NCBI GenBank assembly: GCA_030840805.1
Contig: JAVEDU010000081.1
Span: 1 to 64,000 of the forward strand
Direction of reading: 5' to 3'
DNA length: 64,000 nt
Origin: Actinomycetota bacterium
Lineage (GTDB): Bacteria > Actinomycetota > Actinomycetes > Mycobacteriales > HKI-0501
Positions 9,783-19,609 of this stretch are shown here, one piece after another. Numbering within the stretch: position 1 is the stretch's first letter; every line of letters starts with the position of its first letter. The notes under the pieces were generated by a model. It saw only the letters and a list, made by a program, of their open reading frames with translations, was not told where the DNA came from and did not search any database. The translations under genes were made by a program, and so were the position numbers.

Positions 9783-12575
9783 GTGCCCATCCTCGAGAAG
9801 ATCCTCCGCGCCGGCGAGGGCCGTACCCTCCGCAAGCTCAAGGCGTACGCGAACGCCGTCAACGCCATCGAGGACGACTTCGTCGGCCTCACCGACGACG
9901 AGCTGCGGGGCCTCACGGACCAGTTCCGGAAGCGGTACGCCGAGGGGGAGTCGCTGGACGACCTGCTGCCGGAGGCGTTCGCGACGGTCCGCGAGGCGGC
10001 CAAGCGCGTCCTCGGGCAGCGGCACTTCGACGTCCAGGTCATGGGCGGGGCCGCGCTGCACTTCGGCTACATCGCCGAGATGAAGACCGGTGAGGGCAAG
10101 ACGCTGGTCAGCACGCTGCCGGCGTACCTCAACGCCATCTCGGGCAACAGCGTCCACATCATCACGGTGAACGACTACCTCGCCAGCTACCAGGGCGAGC
10201 TGATGGGTCGCGTCCACAACTTCCTCGGCCTCACGGTCGGCGTCATCGTGGCGCAGCAGCCGCCGGACGTGCGTCGCCAGCAGTACGCCGCCGACATCAC
10301 GTACGGCACGAACAACGAGTTCGGCTTCGACTACCTCCGCGACAACATGGCGTGGAGCGCCGAGGAGCTGGCGCAGCGCGGGCACCACTTCGCCATCGTC
10401 GACGAGGTCGACTCGATTCTCATCGACGAGGCCCGGACGCCGCTGATCATCTCCGGCCCCGCCGAGCAGTCGGCGCGCTGGTACGGCGAGTTCGCCCGCA
10501 TCGCGCCCCGGCTGTTCCGCGACAAGGACTACGAGGTCGACGAGGGCAAGCGCACCGTCGGCATCCTCGAGACCGGCGTGGCCAAGGTCGAGGACCAGCT
10601 CGGCATCGACAACCTCTACGAGGCCGTCAACACGCCGCTGGTCGGGTACCTGAACAACGCGCTGAAGGCCAAGGAGCTCTACAAGAAGGACCGCGACTAC
10701 ATCGTCGTGGACGGCGAGGTGCTCATCGTCGACGAGTTCACCGGGCGTGTGCTCCACGGCCGCCGGTACAACGAGGGCATGCACCAGGCCATCGAGGCGA
10801 AGGAGGGGGTGCGGATCAAGGACGAGAACCAGACGCTCGCCACGATCACCCTCCAGAACTACTTCCGGCTGTACAGCAAGCTCGGTGGCATGACCGGTAC
10901 GGCCATGACCGAGGCCGCCGAGTTCCAGAAGACGTACGACGTGGGCGTCGTGCCGATTCCCACGCACCGCCCGATGCAGCGCACGGACAAGGCCGACGTC
11001 GTCTACAAGACCGAGATCGCGAAGTTCAACGCGGTGGTCGAGGACATCGTCGAGCGGCACGAGCTGGGCCAGCCGGTCCTCGTCGGTACGACGAGCGTGG
11101 AGAAGTCCGAGCTGCTGTCGACGCTGCTGCGTCGCCGGGGGGTCGACCACGAGGTGCTGAACGCGAAGTTCCACGCCAAGGAGGCCGAGATCATCGCGCA
11201 GGCCGGGCGCCGGGGCGCCGTCACGGTCGCGACGAACATGGCCGGCCGAGGCACCGACATCATGCTCGGCGGAAACGCGGAGTTCCTGGCCGCGGCCGAG
11301 CTCCGCAACCAGGGCTACGACCCCGAAGCGGACCCGGACGCCTACCAGGCCGCGTGGGAGGCGGCGCTGGTCGAGGCAAAGGACTTCGTCGCCGCCGAGG
11401 CAGAGGCCGTCGTCGAGGCCGGTGGGCTGTACGTGCTCGGCACCGAGCGGCACGAGTCCCGCCGGATCGACAACCAGCTCCGCGGCCGGTCCGGCCGGCA
11501 GGGCGACCCGGGTGAGAGCCGCTTCTACCTGTCGCTCGGCGACGAGCTGATGCAGCGCTTCAACGCGGGCGCGGTCGAGATGATCATGGACCGCTTCAAC
11601 ATCCCGGACGAGGTGCCGATCGAGTCCAAGCTGGTCTCGCGGCAGATCCTGTCCGCCCAGACGCAGCTGGAGCAGCAGAACGCCGAGATCCGCAAGAACG
11701 TCCTCAAGTACGACGAGGTGCTCAACAAGCAGCGCCAGGTGATCTACGCCGAGCGCAAGCAGGTCCTCGAGGGCGCCGACCTGCAGGACCAGGTCCGGCA
11801 CATGATCTCGGACGTGGTCGAGGCGTACGTCGCCGGCGCGACGGCCGACGGCTACGCCGAGGACTGGGACCTCGACCAGCTGTTCACCGCGTTCAAGCAG
11901 CTGTACCCGATGTCCTTCACGCTGGCGGAGCTGGAGGAGGAGCTCGGCGGCCGCGACGCGATGGACGCGGAGTTCCTCACCGAGCGGATCAAGTCCGACG
12001 CCCAGGGCGGGTACGACAAGCGCGAGGCGGAGCTCGGCGAGGACGCGATGCGCGAGCTGGAGCGTCAGGTCGTGCTCAGCGTGCTGGACCGCAAGTGGCG
12101 CGAGCACCTGTACGAGATGGACTACCTCCAGGAGGGCATCGGGCTGCGGGCGTACGCGCAGCGCGACCCGCTGGTGGAGTACCAGCGCGAGGGCTTCGAC
12201 CTGTTCAACTCGATGATGGAGGGGATCAAGGAGGAGTCCGTCGGGTTCCTCTTCAACCTCGAGGTGCAGGTCGCCGACTCGGAGGCCGAGACCGTGGTCG
12301 AGGGCGTCGGCGAGCCGCAGCAGATCGAGGTGCGCGCCAAGGGCCTCGGCAACCGGGCGCCCGCGCAGCTGCAGTACACCGCCCCGACGATCGACGGGGA
12401 CGCCGGCGCGGGTACGCCGACGATCCAGTCCGGCCCCTCGTCCCCGACACAGGCCGGGGAGAAGACGGCGTCGGCGGGCCAGGTGCTCGGGTCCGAGACT
12501 CCGCGCAACGCGCCGTGCCCGTGTGGCTCGGGACGCAAGTACAAGCGCTGTCACGGAGCGCCCACGCCGAACTGA
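9783..12575 (+). CDS. secA: Preprotein translocase ATPase SecA
   Basis: A 930-residue SecA, the motor of general protein export at the membrane. The Walker A GEGKT lies near 103-107 and the DEVD Walker B at 207-210. The preprotein cross-linking, helical wing and scaffold regions are complete, and the C-terminus carries the zinc-binding motif [14 protein letters not shown], which binds SecB-like partners or ribosomes. GTG at 9783 matches the family N-terminus. Length and the hpf neighbourhood fit the housekeeping SecA1. The Rv3235-like gene converges 15 bases downstream. Confidence 0.98.
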   Translation: MPILEKILRAGEGRTLRKLKAYANAVNAIEDDFVGLTDDELRGLTDQFRKRYAEGESLDDLLPEAFATVREAAKRVLGQRHFDVQVMGGAALHFGYIAEMKTGEGKTLVSTLPAYLNAISGNSVHIITVNDYLASYQGELMGRVHNFLGLTVGVIVAQQPPDVRRQQYAADITYGTNNEFGFDYLRDNMAWSAEELAQRGHHFAIVDEVDSILIDEARTPLIISGPAEQSARWYGEFARIAPRLFRDKDYEVDEGKRTVGILETGVAKVEDQLGIDNLYEAVNTPLVGYLNNALKAKELYKKDRDYIVVDGEVLIVDEFTGRVLHGRRYNEGMHQAIEAKEGVRIKDENQTLATITLQNYFRLYSKLGGMTGTAMTEAAEFQKTYDVGVVPIPTHRPMQRTDKADVVYKTEIAKFNAVVEDIVERHELGQPVLVGTTSVEKSELLSTLLRRRGVDHEVLNAKFHAKEAEIIAQAGRRGAVTVATNMAGRGTDIMLGGNAEFLAAAELRNQGYDPEADPDAYQAAWEAALVEAKDFVAAEAEAVVEAGGLYVLGTERHESRRIDNQLRGRSGRQGDPGESRFYLSLGDELMQRFNAGAVEMIMDRFNIPDEVPIESKLVSRQILSAQTQLEQQNAEIRKNVLKYDEVLNKQRQVIYAERKQVLEGADLQDQVRHMISDVVEAYVAGATADGYAEDWDLDQLFTAFKQLYPMSFTLAELEEELGGRDAMDAEFLTERIKSDAQGGYDKREAELGEDAMRELERQVVLSVLDRKWREHLYEMDYLQEGIGLRAYAQRDPLVEYQREGFDLFNSMMEGIKEESVGFLFNLEVQVADSEAETVVEGVGEPQQIEVRAKGLGNRAPAQLQYTAPTIDGDAGAGTPTIQSGPSSPTQAGEKTASAGQVLGSETPRNAPCPCGSGRKYKRCHGAPTPN

Positions 12576-12590
12576 TCCGTCCCGCCGTTC

Positions 12591-13133
12591 TCACATGAGC
12601 TGCAGGGCCGTGCAGCGCCAGCGCCCGTCGGTCGCCTCCAGTCGGAGCGCGACGGCGCGGTGGCGGTCGCCGCGCCGGGTCACCGCGGTGACCTCGGCGA
12701 CGCCGTGGCCCGGCTCGGCGACGTGCACCGACACCACGCGGGCCGCCCCGGCGGAGGCGAGACCCCGCCGGTGGCGCAGCGCGCGCAGGGCCTGGAGCCG
12801 GCACTCCAGCTGCCGGTACACGCCCTCGGTGGTGACCGGCAGCAGCTGCTGGACCGGACGGCGCCCGGCGAGGACCTCCATCAGTGCCTGCACCAACCCC
12901 GCGGCCACCAGGCGTGGGCACGGCAGGTCGGGCCGTGGGGCGTCGGGTCTCTCGGCCGGGTCGTTCCGGGCGGTCTCGGTCTCCTCGAACGGCAGCTGCG
13001 GCGCGGCGACCGGGGGCAGCCACAGCCCGTCGGCCAGCTCGTCGTCGTAGGGCGGGTCCACCGGGGGCGCGGGCCGCAGCCGGAGGCGCCGGCGGGCGAG
13101 GGGTGGTTCCGGAGTGGTGAGCGTGGTGGTCAC
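12591..13133 (-). CDS. Rv3235 family protein (DUF6459-like)
   Basis: A 180-residue protein, proline- and arginine-rich at the N-terminus, with a C-terminal alpha+beta domain (about 75-180) ending in the family-like block VALRLEATDGRWRCTALQ. It resembles the Rv3235 family found just downstream of secA1 in many actinobacteria; the fold recalls NTF2-like/Tim44-like domains, but I cannot confirm this. GTG at 13133 overlaps the stop of the LysM gene (GTGA), so the two are probably co-translated. Function unknown. Confidence 0.75.
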   Translation of the reverse strand: MTTTLTTPEPPLARRRLRLRPAPPVDPPYDDELADGLWLPPVAAPQLPFEETETARNDPAERPDAPRPDLPCPRLVAAGLVQALMEVLAGRRPVQQLLPVTTEGVYRQLECRLQALRALRHRRGLASAGAARVVSVHVAEPGHGVAEVTAVTRRGDRHRAVALRLEATDGRWRCTALQLM

Positions 13134-13825
13134 GACGTACTCCCGGTGAGGTGGTCGGGGCCCGGGGCGCGCAGGCGCTGGCCGGGGTGGATGACGTCGG
13201 GGTCGGCCCCGACGGTGTGGCGGTTGGCGGCCCACCAGCGCGGCCACTCCGCGGCGATCGCTGGCGCCGTCGCGTCGGGGCCCAGGTGCCGGTCGGTGAT
13301 CGACCAGAGGCTGTCGCCGGAGCGCACGGTGACGGTGGTTCCGGTCTCGGGAGCGGGCGCCGACACCGGCCAGTCGAGGTCGAGACCCGCGGGCGGGAGG
13401 GCCCCAGCCCGGGCCCCGGCGACCGGCGGGTCCGGCGGCGTCACGCCCGGTCCGGCCCAGACCGGGGTGGCTGCCCCCGCCGCGAGGCCGAGGCCGAGGG
13501 CGGTGGCCAGCAGGCGCCGGACGGTGCCCGGCACGATCCGCCGGGCCGCGCCGCGGGCCGCCCGCCCGGCCAGGCCCGGCAGCGCGCCGAGCATGAGCAG
13601 CGCCAGCGTGCAGCCGAGCCAGCCCAGCACCAGCCACGCCGTCGCCGCCGCGGCCGTGAGGGCGACCCGGTCGGGGCCGGCTCGGTCGACGGCCAGCTGC
13701 GGTACGCGGAGCGCCCGGGTCAGCTCGCCCACCAGGGCGGTGGGCGCCGGGGCCACGAGCAGCAGGAGCGCCCCCGTGATCGCGAGGGTGGCGACCGTCG
13801 CACCGATGCGGGTGGTTGCTCTCAT
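13130..13825 (-). CDS. LysM-domain membrane protein
   Basis: A 231-residue protein with two to three hydrophobic segments (about 9-28, 46-72 and possibly 100-125) followed by a periplasmic C-terminal LysM domain (about 165-222) with VRSGDSLWSITDRHLG and VIHPGQRL. LysM binds N-acetylglucosamine-containing glycans, so the protein is probably anchored in the membrane and touches peptidoglycan. It is followed, with a 4-base overlap, by the Rv3235-like gene. A tandem decamer repeat lies directly upstream of the ATG. Confidence 0.85.
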   Translation of the reverse strand: MRATTRIGATVATLAITGALLLLVAPAPTALVGELTRALRVPQLAVDRAGPDRVALTAAAATAWLVLGWLGCTLALLMLGALPGLAGRAARGAARRIVPGTVRRLLATALGLGLAAGAATPVWAGPGVTPPDPPVAGARAGALPPAGLDLDWPVSAPAPETGTTVTVRSGDSLWSITDRHLGPDATAPAIAAEWPRWWAANRHTVGADPDVIHPGQRLRAPGPDHLTGSTS

Positions 13826-13835
13826 CGAGAGAACC

Positions 13836-13855
13836 CTTCGTTTGCCTTCATTTGC
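13836..13855. repeat. Tandem decamer in the 5' region of the LysM gene
   Basis: Two adjacent 10-base units, CTTCGTTTGC and CTTCATTTGC on the plus strand, differ at one base. They end 11 bases before the ATG of the minus-strand LysM gene and are A/T-richer than the surroundings. A helical-phase tandem repeat suggests a regulator binding site. Confidence 0.5.
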
Positions 13856-13948
13856 TGTGGTACGCCTCGGGAGTCTTCCTGTCAACGCGTTGTCCCCAGG
13901 GGGTACAGCGGCTTGACGGGGTTCCGGCTGTTCGCGACGGTGGGCGGC

Positions 13949-14527
13949 GTGACCGCGGACGAACCGGCGCAGGGCAGGTGGCATCGCCTCTTCGGTGATC
14001 TGGAGGCCGAGGCGGAGGCCGCCGACCGCGCGGCGCTGGGGGCCGAACTGGGGGACCGGGAGCGGGCCGAGTTCGGGCGGCTGCGGCTGGTGGACCGGCT
14101 CCGGGGGTCGGCCGGCCGGTCGGTCGGCTGCCAGGTGGGCGGCGAGGTGCTGGTCGGCGTGGTCCGGGAGGTGGGGCCCGACTGGGTGCTGCTCGGCGGG
14201 CCGTCCGGCGGCGAGGCGCTCGTACCGCTCGACCGGGTCGCGACCGTGACCGGGCTGGGGCCGCACTCCGCCGAGCCGGGCAGTGAGGGTCAGGTCGGCG
14301 CGCGGCTGGACCTGCGGTACGCGCTGCGCCGGCTGGCGCGCGAACGAGCCGGTCTCACCGTGACGCTCGCCGACGGGACGGCGTTCGCCGGCACCCTCGA
14401 CCGGGTCGGCGCCGACTTCGTCGAGGTGGCCGAGCACCCCGCCGGGGAACCGCGGCGGGGGCGGACGGTGCGGCAGATCCGCACGGTGCCGCTGGGGGCG
14501 CTCGCGTTCCTGCGGAGCCGCGGGTGA
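13949..14527 (+). CDS. Hypothetical protein, conserved in appearance
   Basis: A 192-residue protein without signal peptide or membrane segment. The N-terminal half is acidic and Ala/Glu-rich (probably helical); the C-terminal half has small beta-type blocks around VGCQVGGEVLVGVVREVGPDWVLL that recall SH3-like or PRC-barrel folds. I do not recognise the family. GTG at 13949 is a tentative start; a GTG at 13940 is also possible. It is divergent from the LysM gene and 61 bases before the next gene, on the same strand. Confidence 0.6.
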   Translation: MTADEPAQGRWHRLFGDLEAEAEAADRAALGAELGDRERAEFGRLRLVDRLRGSAGRSVGCQVGGEVLVGVVREVGPDWVLLGGPSGGEALVPLDRVATVTGLGPHSAEPGSEGQVGARLDLRYALRRLARERAGLTVTLADGTAFAGTLDRVGADFVEVAEHPAGEPRRGRTVRQIRTVPLGALAFLRSRG

Positions 14528-14588
14528 CACGCGACTCGACCGAGGGCGGACAATCGAGGGGGAACACCCGGCGGGACGAGGAGACGGC

Positions 14589-15194
14589 GTGAGCGAGACC
14601 GGCAACAACTTCGACGAGCGGCACCCCGGTGGGCCGGTGCCCCGCGCCGCCCGGGTGCTCCGCACGGTGGCGCTGGTCGCGGTCGCCGCGGCGGTGCTCC
14701 TCGGGGTGATCGGTATCTGGCGCGCGCAGACCGGCGAGGTCGGGGACCGGAAGCTGGGGGAGAAGCACGCCCACGAGCGCGCCTACAGCCAGCTCGCCGG
14801 GGACCCGAACGGTCCCGGTGCCGCCCGCGTCGACAACATCACGGTGACCGACGCGAAGATCCTGCGCGCCGGCGGCTCGGCGTCCGGCACGCTGGTCCTC
14901 ACGGTGTACGACTCGGGCCCGACGGACCAGCTCCGGTCCGTCGCGGTGACCGTGGACGGCGTTGCCGTACCGCGGGTGCTCTTCACGCCCCGGGCGGGCG
15001 CCGAGCCGCAGCCGCTGCCCGCCGCCGGGCTGCCGGTGAACAGCGGGACGGAGCTGACGTTCACGCCGCAGGGCCGGTCGTTCGCGCTGATCGGTCTGCC
15101 GTCGACCGCGACGGGCAAGCGTGCCGAGGTCACCCTGCTCTTCGGCCGCGCGGGGTCCGTGCGGCTCGGGGTGCCGGTCGAGCCCGCGGCCTGA
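14589..15194 (+). CDS. Membrane-anchored extracytoplasmic protein, unknown function
   Basis: A 201-residue protein with a short cytoplasmic N-terminus, one membrane helix (about 24-45) and an extracytoplasmic domain dominated by beta-strands, including paired stretches such as ASGTLVLTVYDSGP and KRAEVTLLFGRAGSVRLGVPV. The fold may be immunoglobulin-like; no cysteines or catalytic motif stand out. The start is GTG at 14589. The gene is convergent with the HTH gene 9 bases away. Not recognised. Confidence 0.65.
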   Translation: MSETGNNFDERHPGGPVPRAARVLRTVALVAVAAAVLLGVIGIWRAQTGEVGDRKLGEKHAHERAYSQLAGDPNGPGAARVDNITVTDAKILRAGGSASGTLVLTVYDSGPTDQLRSVAVTVDGVAVPRVLFTPRAGAEPQPLPAAGLPVNSGTELTFTPQGRSFALIGLPSTATGKRAEVTLLFGRAGSVRLGVPVEPAA

Positions 15195-15203
15195 CGCCCG
15201 GGC

Positions 15204-15458
15204 TCACTCCGAGTCGACCGTGAGCTCGTCGCGGAGCTCGACGCGGTCGAACGGGTGCTGCTCGACGAAGCGCCGGGTCTCGTCGTACATCCGCTCGATG
15301 TACTCCTCCAGCTTCTCCCGCTCGACGCGCCACTGACCGCGTCCGCCGACCTTGATCGCGGGGAGCTCACCGGTCCGCACGAGCGCATAGGTCTGCGACG
15401 CCGAGATGTTCAAGACGTTCGCCACGTCGGACAGCAGCAAGAACCGCTCGGTACCCAT
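15204..15458 (-). CDS. Small excisionase/MerR-type helix-turn-helix protein
   Basis: An 84-residue DNA-binding protein of the excisionase (MerR-like HTH) type, with LLLSDVANVLNISASQTYAL followed by VRTGELPAIKVGGRGQWRVERE, the usual wing and RXXR-like end. A charged helical tail of about 30 residues follows. Such proteins can be transcription regulators or recombination directionality factors; no integrase is near, so regulation is more likely. ATG at 15458 begins the conserved domain. It is divergent from the SAF-domain gene. Confidence 0.85.
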   Translation of the reverse strand: MGTERFLLLSDVANVLNISASQTYALVRTGELPAIKVGGRGQWRVEREKLEEYIERMYDETRRFVEQHPFDRVELRDELTVDSE

Positions 15459-15634
15459 GGCGACCGGTGACCCCTTTCCCGAACGGACGAGCGGTCCCAG
15501 TGTGCCATCGGCGGCCGGTCGGCCGGCCCCGTCGCCCACAGCCCGCGAGCCTGTGGACAGTCTTGCGCCGAGCCGCGCGAGGTACGGCAGGATATGTCGG
15601 GTCCCACGCGTCCGCTCACCGCCGAGGAGGTCGC

Positions 15635-16324
15635 ATGACGGGGTCCGGTCAGGTCACGGAGGCGCAGCGGTCGGCCGTGCCGACGGGTACGGCGGCATCG
15701 GATCCGCGGCCGTCGCCCCTCGCGGTACGGCTGCACCGGCCGTCGTGGCTCGATCTCCGGCTGGTGATCGGCCTGTTGCTCGTGCTCGTGTCGGTCCTCG
15801 TCGGCGCGCGGATCGTCGCGGCCGCGGACCGGACCACCCCGGTCTGGGCGGTCCGGAGCGAGCTCGCCGCGGGCACGGCCCTCACCCGGGCCGACCTCGT
15901 GGTGGTGCGGATGCGCGTCTCGGCCGGGGCGGACCGGTACCTGGCGACCGCGCGCTCGCCCGCCGGGCTCACGCTGACGCGGGACGTGGGCGCGGGGGAG
16001 CTGCTCCCCGCCGCGGCCCTGCGGGCCCGGTCCGACGGCAGCCTGGTGAGTGTCCCGGTCAGCCCGCAGCACGTGCCGCCGACGGTGCGGGCGGGGCAGC
16101 GGATCGACGTGTACGCCACCACCAAGGAACCCGGTGGCACGCTCCGCACCGAACGGGTCCTGGCGGGCGTACCGGTCCAGGAGGTGCGCTTCCCATCCCG
16201 CGGCGCGCTGTCCGCCACCGCGGAGGTGGCGCTCGTCGTCCGGGTTCCGCCCGAGTCGGCGGTGGCCCTGGTACGGGCGCTGCGGTCGGCCGAGATCGAC
16301 GTCACGGCGCGGTCGCGGCCGTGA
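15635..16324 (+). CDS. SAF-domain membrane protein (CpaB/RcpC-like)
   Basis: A 229-residue protein with a cytoplasmic N-terminus, one membrane helix (about 41-63), then a SAF domain (about 70-130) with RSELAAGTALTRADLVVVRM and an RcpC-like extension. SAF proteins of this type (CpaB/RcpC) are periplasmic parts of Flp/Tad pili, but no pilus genes are adjacent here. The ATG has GAGGAGG four bases upstream. The stop overlaps the next start (GTGA), tying it to the CpaE-like protein. Confidence 0.85.
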   Translation: MTGSGQVTEAQRSAVPTGTAASDPRPSPLAVRLHRPSWLDLRLVIGLLLVLVSVLVGARIVAAADRTTPVWAVRSELAAGTALTRADLVVVRMRVSAGADRYLATARSPAGLTLTRDVGAGELLPAAALRARSDGSLVSVPVSPQHVPPTVRAGQRIDVYATTKEPGGTLRTERVLAGVPVQEVRFPSRGALSATAEVALVVRVPPESAVALVRALRSAEIDVTARSRP

Positions 16325-17556
16325 GCCTGCCGGTTCTCACCGCGGTCACCGACGCGGAATGGGAGTCCGAGCTCGTCGCGGCCCTGGACAGCGGGGACCA
16401 CGGCGTGACGATCGTGCGCCGGTGCGTGGACGTCGCGGACCTGCTCGCCGCGGCGTCCACGGGCACGGCCCGGGCCGTCGTGCTGTCCGCGGACCTGCGC
16501 CGGCTGGACCGGGAGGTCCTGTCGCGGCTGCAGGCGGCACGGGTCGGTGTCGTCGGCCTGGTCGAACCGGGCGACGTCGCCGCCGAGCACCGGCTACGGC
16601 AGCTCGGCGTGCGGCACGTCCTGCCGAGCGATGCCGGTGCCGCCGTCGTCGCCGAGTCCCTCGTCCGGGCCGGCGGCGTCGCCGACCCGGACGAGCCGCC
16701 GGACAAGCCGCCCGAGCCGGAGCTGTCCGGGCCGGGCCGCGTGGTGGCGGTGTGGGGCCCGACCGGGGCCCCCGGGCGTACCACGGTCGCGGTCGCCGTG
16801 GCCGACGAGGCGGCGCGGCTGGGCGTGCCGACGCTCCTGATCGACGCCGACGTCTACGGGGGTGTCGTCGCGCAGGTGCTCGGGATCCTCGACGAGTCGC
16901 CGGGGGTGGCCGCCGCCGCCCGCGCGGACAACCAGGGCGAGCTCGACGTCGCCGCGCTGGCCCGGCTGGCGCGTGCGGTGAACCCCCGGTTCCGGGTGCT
17001 GACCGGGCTGTCCCGCGCCGACCGATGGCCGGAGCTGCGGCCGGACCCGGTACGGGGCGTGCTGGAGCGGGCGCGGGCACTCGTCGCGCTGACCGTCGTC
17101 GACTGCGGGTTCTGCGTGGAGGAGGACGAGGAGCTGTCGTTCGACACCGCGGTGCCCCGCCGCAACGGGGCCACCCTCACGGTGCTGGAGGAGGCGGACA
17201 TCGTGGTGGCCGTCGGTGCGGCGGACCCGGTGGGGATCCAGCGACTGGTCCGGGCCCTGTCGGACCTGGCGGACCGGCTGCCGGGCATCCAGCCGCGGGT
17301 CGTGGTGAACAAGCTCCGCGCCGGGGTGGTCCCGGGCGACCCGGCGGGGGAGGTGGCGGGGGCGCTGCGGCGGTTCGCCGCGGTGCAGCGGATCGACACC
17401 CTGCCCTACGACCGCGCGGCGCTGGACCGCGCGCTCGCCGGTGGGCTCACGCTGGGCGAGGCGGTGCCCTCCTCGCCGCTCCGGCAGGCGCTGACCCGGC
17501 TGGCGGCCGAGCTGGCCGGGGTCCCGGCGGAGGCGGGGCCGCGCCGCCGGTCCTAG
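16321..17556 (+). CDS. CpaE/Ssd-like ParA-fold protein
   Basis: A 411-residue protein: an N-terminal receiver-like pseudo-domain (about 1-125), then a MinD/ParA fold beginning [20 protein letters not shown]. The P-loop reads TGAPGRTT, with Arg where the Walker A lysine normally sits, as in the Ssd/CpaE-like branch of the family. These proteins localise pilus or division machinery. No TadA, TadB or flp gene follows; instead the gene ends in a stop shared with the converging acyl-CoA dehydrogenase. Confidence 0.82.
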   Translation: MSLPVLTAVTDAEWESELVAALDSGDHGVTIVRRCVDVADLLAAASTGTARAVVLSADLRRLDREVLSRLQAARVGVVGLVEPGDVAAEHRLRQLGVRHVLPSDAGAAVVAESLVRAGGVADPDEPPDKPPEPELSGPGRVVAVWGPTGAPGRTTVAVAVADEAARLGVPTLLIDADVYGGVVAQVLGILDESPGVAAAARADNQGELDVAALARLARAVNPRFRVLTGLSRADRWPELRPDPVRGVLERARALVALTVVDCGFCVEEDEELSFDTAVPRRNGATLTVLEEADIVVAVGAADPVGIQRLVRALSDLADRLPGIQPRVVVNKLRAGVVPGDPAGEVAGALRRFAAVQRIDTLPYDRAALDRALAGGLTLGEAVPSSPLRQALTRLAAELAGVPAEAGPRRRS

Positions 17557-18767
17557 TCGCCCGGGGCGTACCGGCGGAGCTCCCGGCGCGCGATCGACCG
17601 CAGGTGCACCTCGTCGGGGCCGTCGGCGAGGCGCAGCGTCCGCATGTGCGCCCACATCGACGCCAGCGGCACGTCGTCGCTGACGCCCATCCCGCCGTGC
17701 ACCTGGATGGCGCGGTCGAGGACGGCCAGCGCGACACGTGGGGCGGCGACCTTGATCTCGGCGATCTGGGTCGCGGCGCCCCTGGCCCCGACCCGGTCGA
17801 TCAGCCAGGCGGCCTCGAGGACGAGCAGCCGTACCTGGTCGATCTCCAGCCGGGACTCGGCGATCTGCTGCTGGACGACGCCCTGTTCTGCGAGCGGCTT
17901 GCCGAACGCCACCCGGCTCGACGCGCGTTCGCACATCAACCGCAGCGCCCGCTCCGCGATCCCGATCGCGCGCATGCAGTGGTGGATCCGGCCGGGCCCG
18001 AGCCGGGCCTGCGCGAGGGCGAAACCGCCGCCCTCCTCGCCGACGAGGTTCGACGCCGGTACGCGGACGTCGGTGAACGTGATCTCGCAGTGACCGTGCT
18101 GGTCGGAGTACCCGAACACGGGCAGCGGCCGGACCACCTCGACCCCGGGGGTGTCCATCGGGACGAGCACCATCGACTGCTGGCGGTGTGCGGGCGCGGC
18201 CGGATCGGTCTTGCCCATCACGATCATGATCTGGCACCGCGGGTCCGCCGCCCCGCTGATCCACCACTTCCGGCCGTTGATCACGTACGAGCCACCGTCG
18301 CGGGTGATCGTCGTGGCGATGTTCGTGGCGTCCGAGCTGGCGACCTCCGGTTCGGTCATCGCGAACGCGGACCGGATCTCCCCGGCGAGCAGCGGTTCGA
18401 GCCAGCGCTGCTTCTGCTCAGGGGTGCCGAACATGTGGAGGACCTCCATGTTGCCCGTGTCCGGCGCGGCGCAGTTGAGGGCCTCCGGTGCGAGGTCGAC
18501 CGCCCAGCCGGTCAGCTCGGCGAGCGGCGCGTAGTCGAGCACGCTGAGCCCGGACACGTCCGGCAGGAACAGGTTCCACAGTCCGCGGCGCCGTGCCTCG
18601 GCCTTCAACTCCTCGACGACGGGCGGCACGGTGTGCTCGGCGCCCTCGGCTCGGAGCTTGGCGCGCTGCTCCGCGTACACGGACTCGGCGGGGAACACCC
18701 GCTCGTCCATGAACGCGCGCAGGCGGTCGAGGTGCTCGGTGGCGGTCGCGGAGGGGGCGAAGTCCAT
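17553..18767 (-). CDS. Acyl-CoA dehydrogenase, ACAD10/11-like
   Basis: A 404-residue FAD-dependent acyl-CoA dehydrogenase. It shows [16 protein letters not shown] (substrate/FAD binding), [17 protein letters not shown] and a complete C-terminal helical domain. The [12 protein letters not shown] form is characteristic of the ACAD10/11-like group, which acts on long or modified acyl chains. ATG at 18767 starts the conserved N-terminus. It stands alone on the minus strand; the converging gene shares its CTAG stop. Confidence 0.9.
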   Translation of the reverse strand: MDFAPSATATEHLDRLRAFMDERVFPAESVYAEQRAKLRAEGAEHTVPPVVEELKAEARRRGLWNLFLPDVSGLSVLDYAPLAELTGWAVDLAPEALNCAAPDTGNMEVLHMFGTPEQKQRWLEPLLAGEIRSAFAMTEPEVASSDATNIATTITRDGGSYVINGRKWWISGAADPRCQIMIVMGKTDPAAPAHRQQSMVLVPMDTPGVEVVRPLPVFGYSDQHGHCEITFTDVRVPASNLVGEEGGGFALAQARLGPGRIHHCMRAIGIAERALRLMCERASSRVAFGKPLAEQGVVQQQIAESRLEIDQVRLLVLEAAWLIDRVGARGAATQIAEIKVAAPRVALAVLDRAIQVHGGMGVSDDVPLASMWAHMRTLRLADGPDEVHLRSIARRELRRYAPGD

Positions 18768-18843
18768 GCCCGCACCCCACCAGAGCACGGCGCGGCTGTC
18801 ACGCCCGGGGTGTGCTCCGTGCACCGCTCCCTACGATGGCGGC

Positions 18844-19518
18844 ATGACCGACCCCTCCTCGTACGGACTGCGCGGGCTCGTCGTCGACTACGGCGGTGTG
18901 CTCACGAACTCGCTCGGTGACGCCATGCGGGGGTGGGTGGACGAGACCGGGGTCGACCACGACGAGTTCGGTGCGCTGATGCGCGAATGGCTCCTGGAGG
19001 GTGCCGCCGAGAGCCCGGCCCACGCGCTGGAACGGGGCGAACTGACCGACGCCGAGTTCTCCGTCGCGCTGGCTGCCCGCCTGCGGCGCTCCGACGGCAC
19101 GGCCCTGCCGGCGGACGGCCTGCTCCGCAGCATGATGGCCGGTTTCGTGCCGAACAGCTCCCCGATGGTCGCCGTCGTGCTGGCCGCGCGGACGCGGGGC
19201 ATCCGTACCGCCCTGCTGTCGAACTCGTGGGGGCTCGACTACGACCGGACGGGCTGGGACGAGCTGTTCGACGCCGTGGTGATCTCCGGCGAGGAGGGGC
19301 TCCGGAAGCCGGAGCCGGCGATCTACCGGCTCGCGGCGGACCGGCTCGGGCTCGCGCCGGCGGAGTGTGTGTTCGTGGACGATCTGGCGCCCAACGTGCG
19401 CGGCGCCGCCCAGGTCGGCATGGTCGGGGTGCACTACGTGGACCACGACCGGGCCGTTGCCGAGCTGGAGGAGCTGCTCGGCCTCGCGCTGGGGGGTCCC
19501 GGGGACCGAGCGGGGTAA
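18844..19518 (+). CDS. HAD-family hydrolase (subfamily IA)
   Basis: A 224-residue HAD hydrolase with motif I VVDYGGVLT (nucleophile Asp15; Gly in place of the second Asp), motif II LLSNS, motif III lysine in RKPEPAIY and motif IV FVDDLAPN. The DxG form of motif I is common in the epoxide-hydrolase-like/YihX branch of HAD-IA. The substrate cannot be told. ATG at 18844 begins the conserved domain. The acyltransferase gene follows after 91 bases. Confidence 0.9.
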   Translation: MTDPSSYGLRGLVVDYGGVLTNSLGDAMRGWVDETGVDHDEFGALMREWLLEGAAESPAHALERGELTDAEFSVALAARLRRSDGTALPADGLLRSMMAGFVPNSSPMVAVVLAARTRGIRTALLSNSWGLDYDRTGWDELFDAVVISGEEGLRKPEPAIYRLAADRLGLAPAECVFVDDLAPNVRGAAQVGMVGVHYVDHDRAVAELEELLGLALGGPGDRAG

Positions 19519-19609
19519 CCCAACCGGCGGCGGGCCGTACTGTGGGCCGTGCCAGGATGGGTGATCCACTCCGATGCCGACTCGCTACGTCCCGGAGGTG
19601 CCCAGATCC

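Noticed and set aside
9612-12554. Long minus-strand open frame opposite secA
   Set aside because: Composition is typical of antisense frames of GC-rich genes, with no recognisable domain; only its last 185 codons (the GNAT gene) are real.
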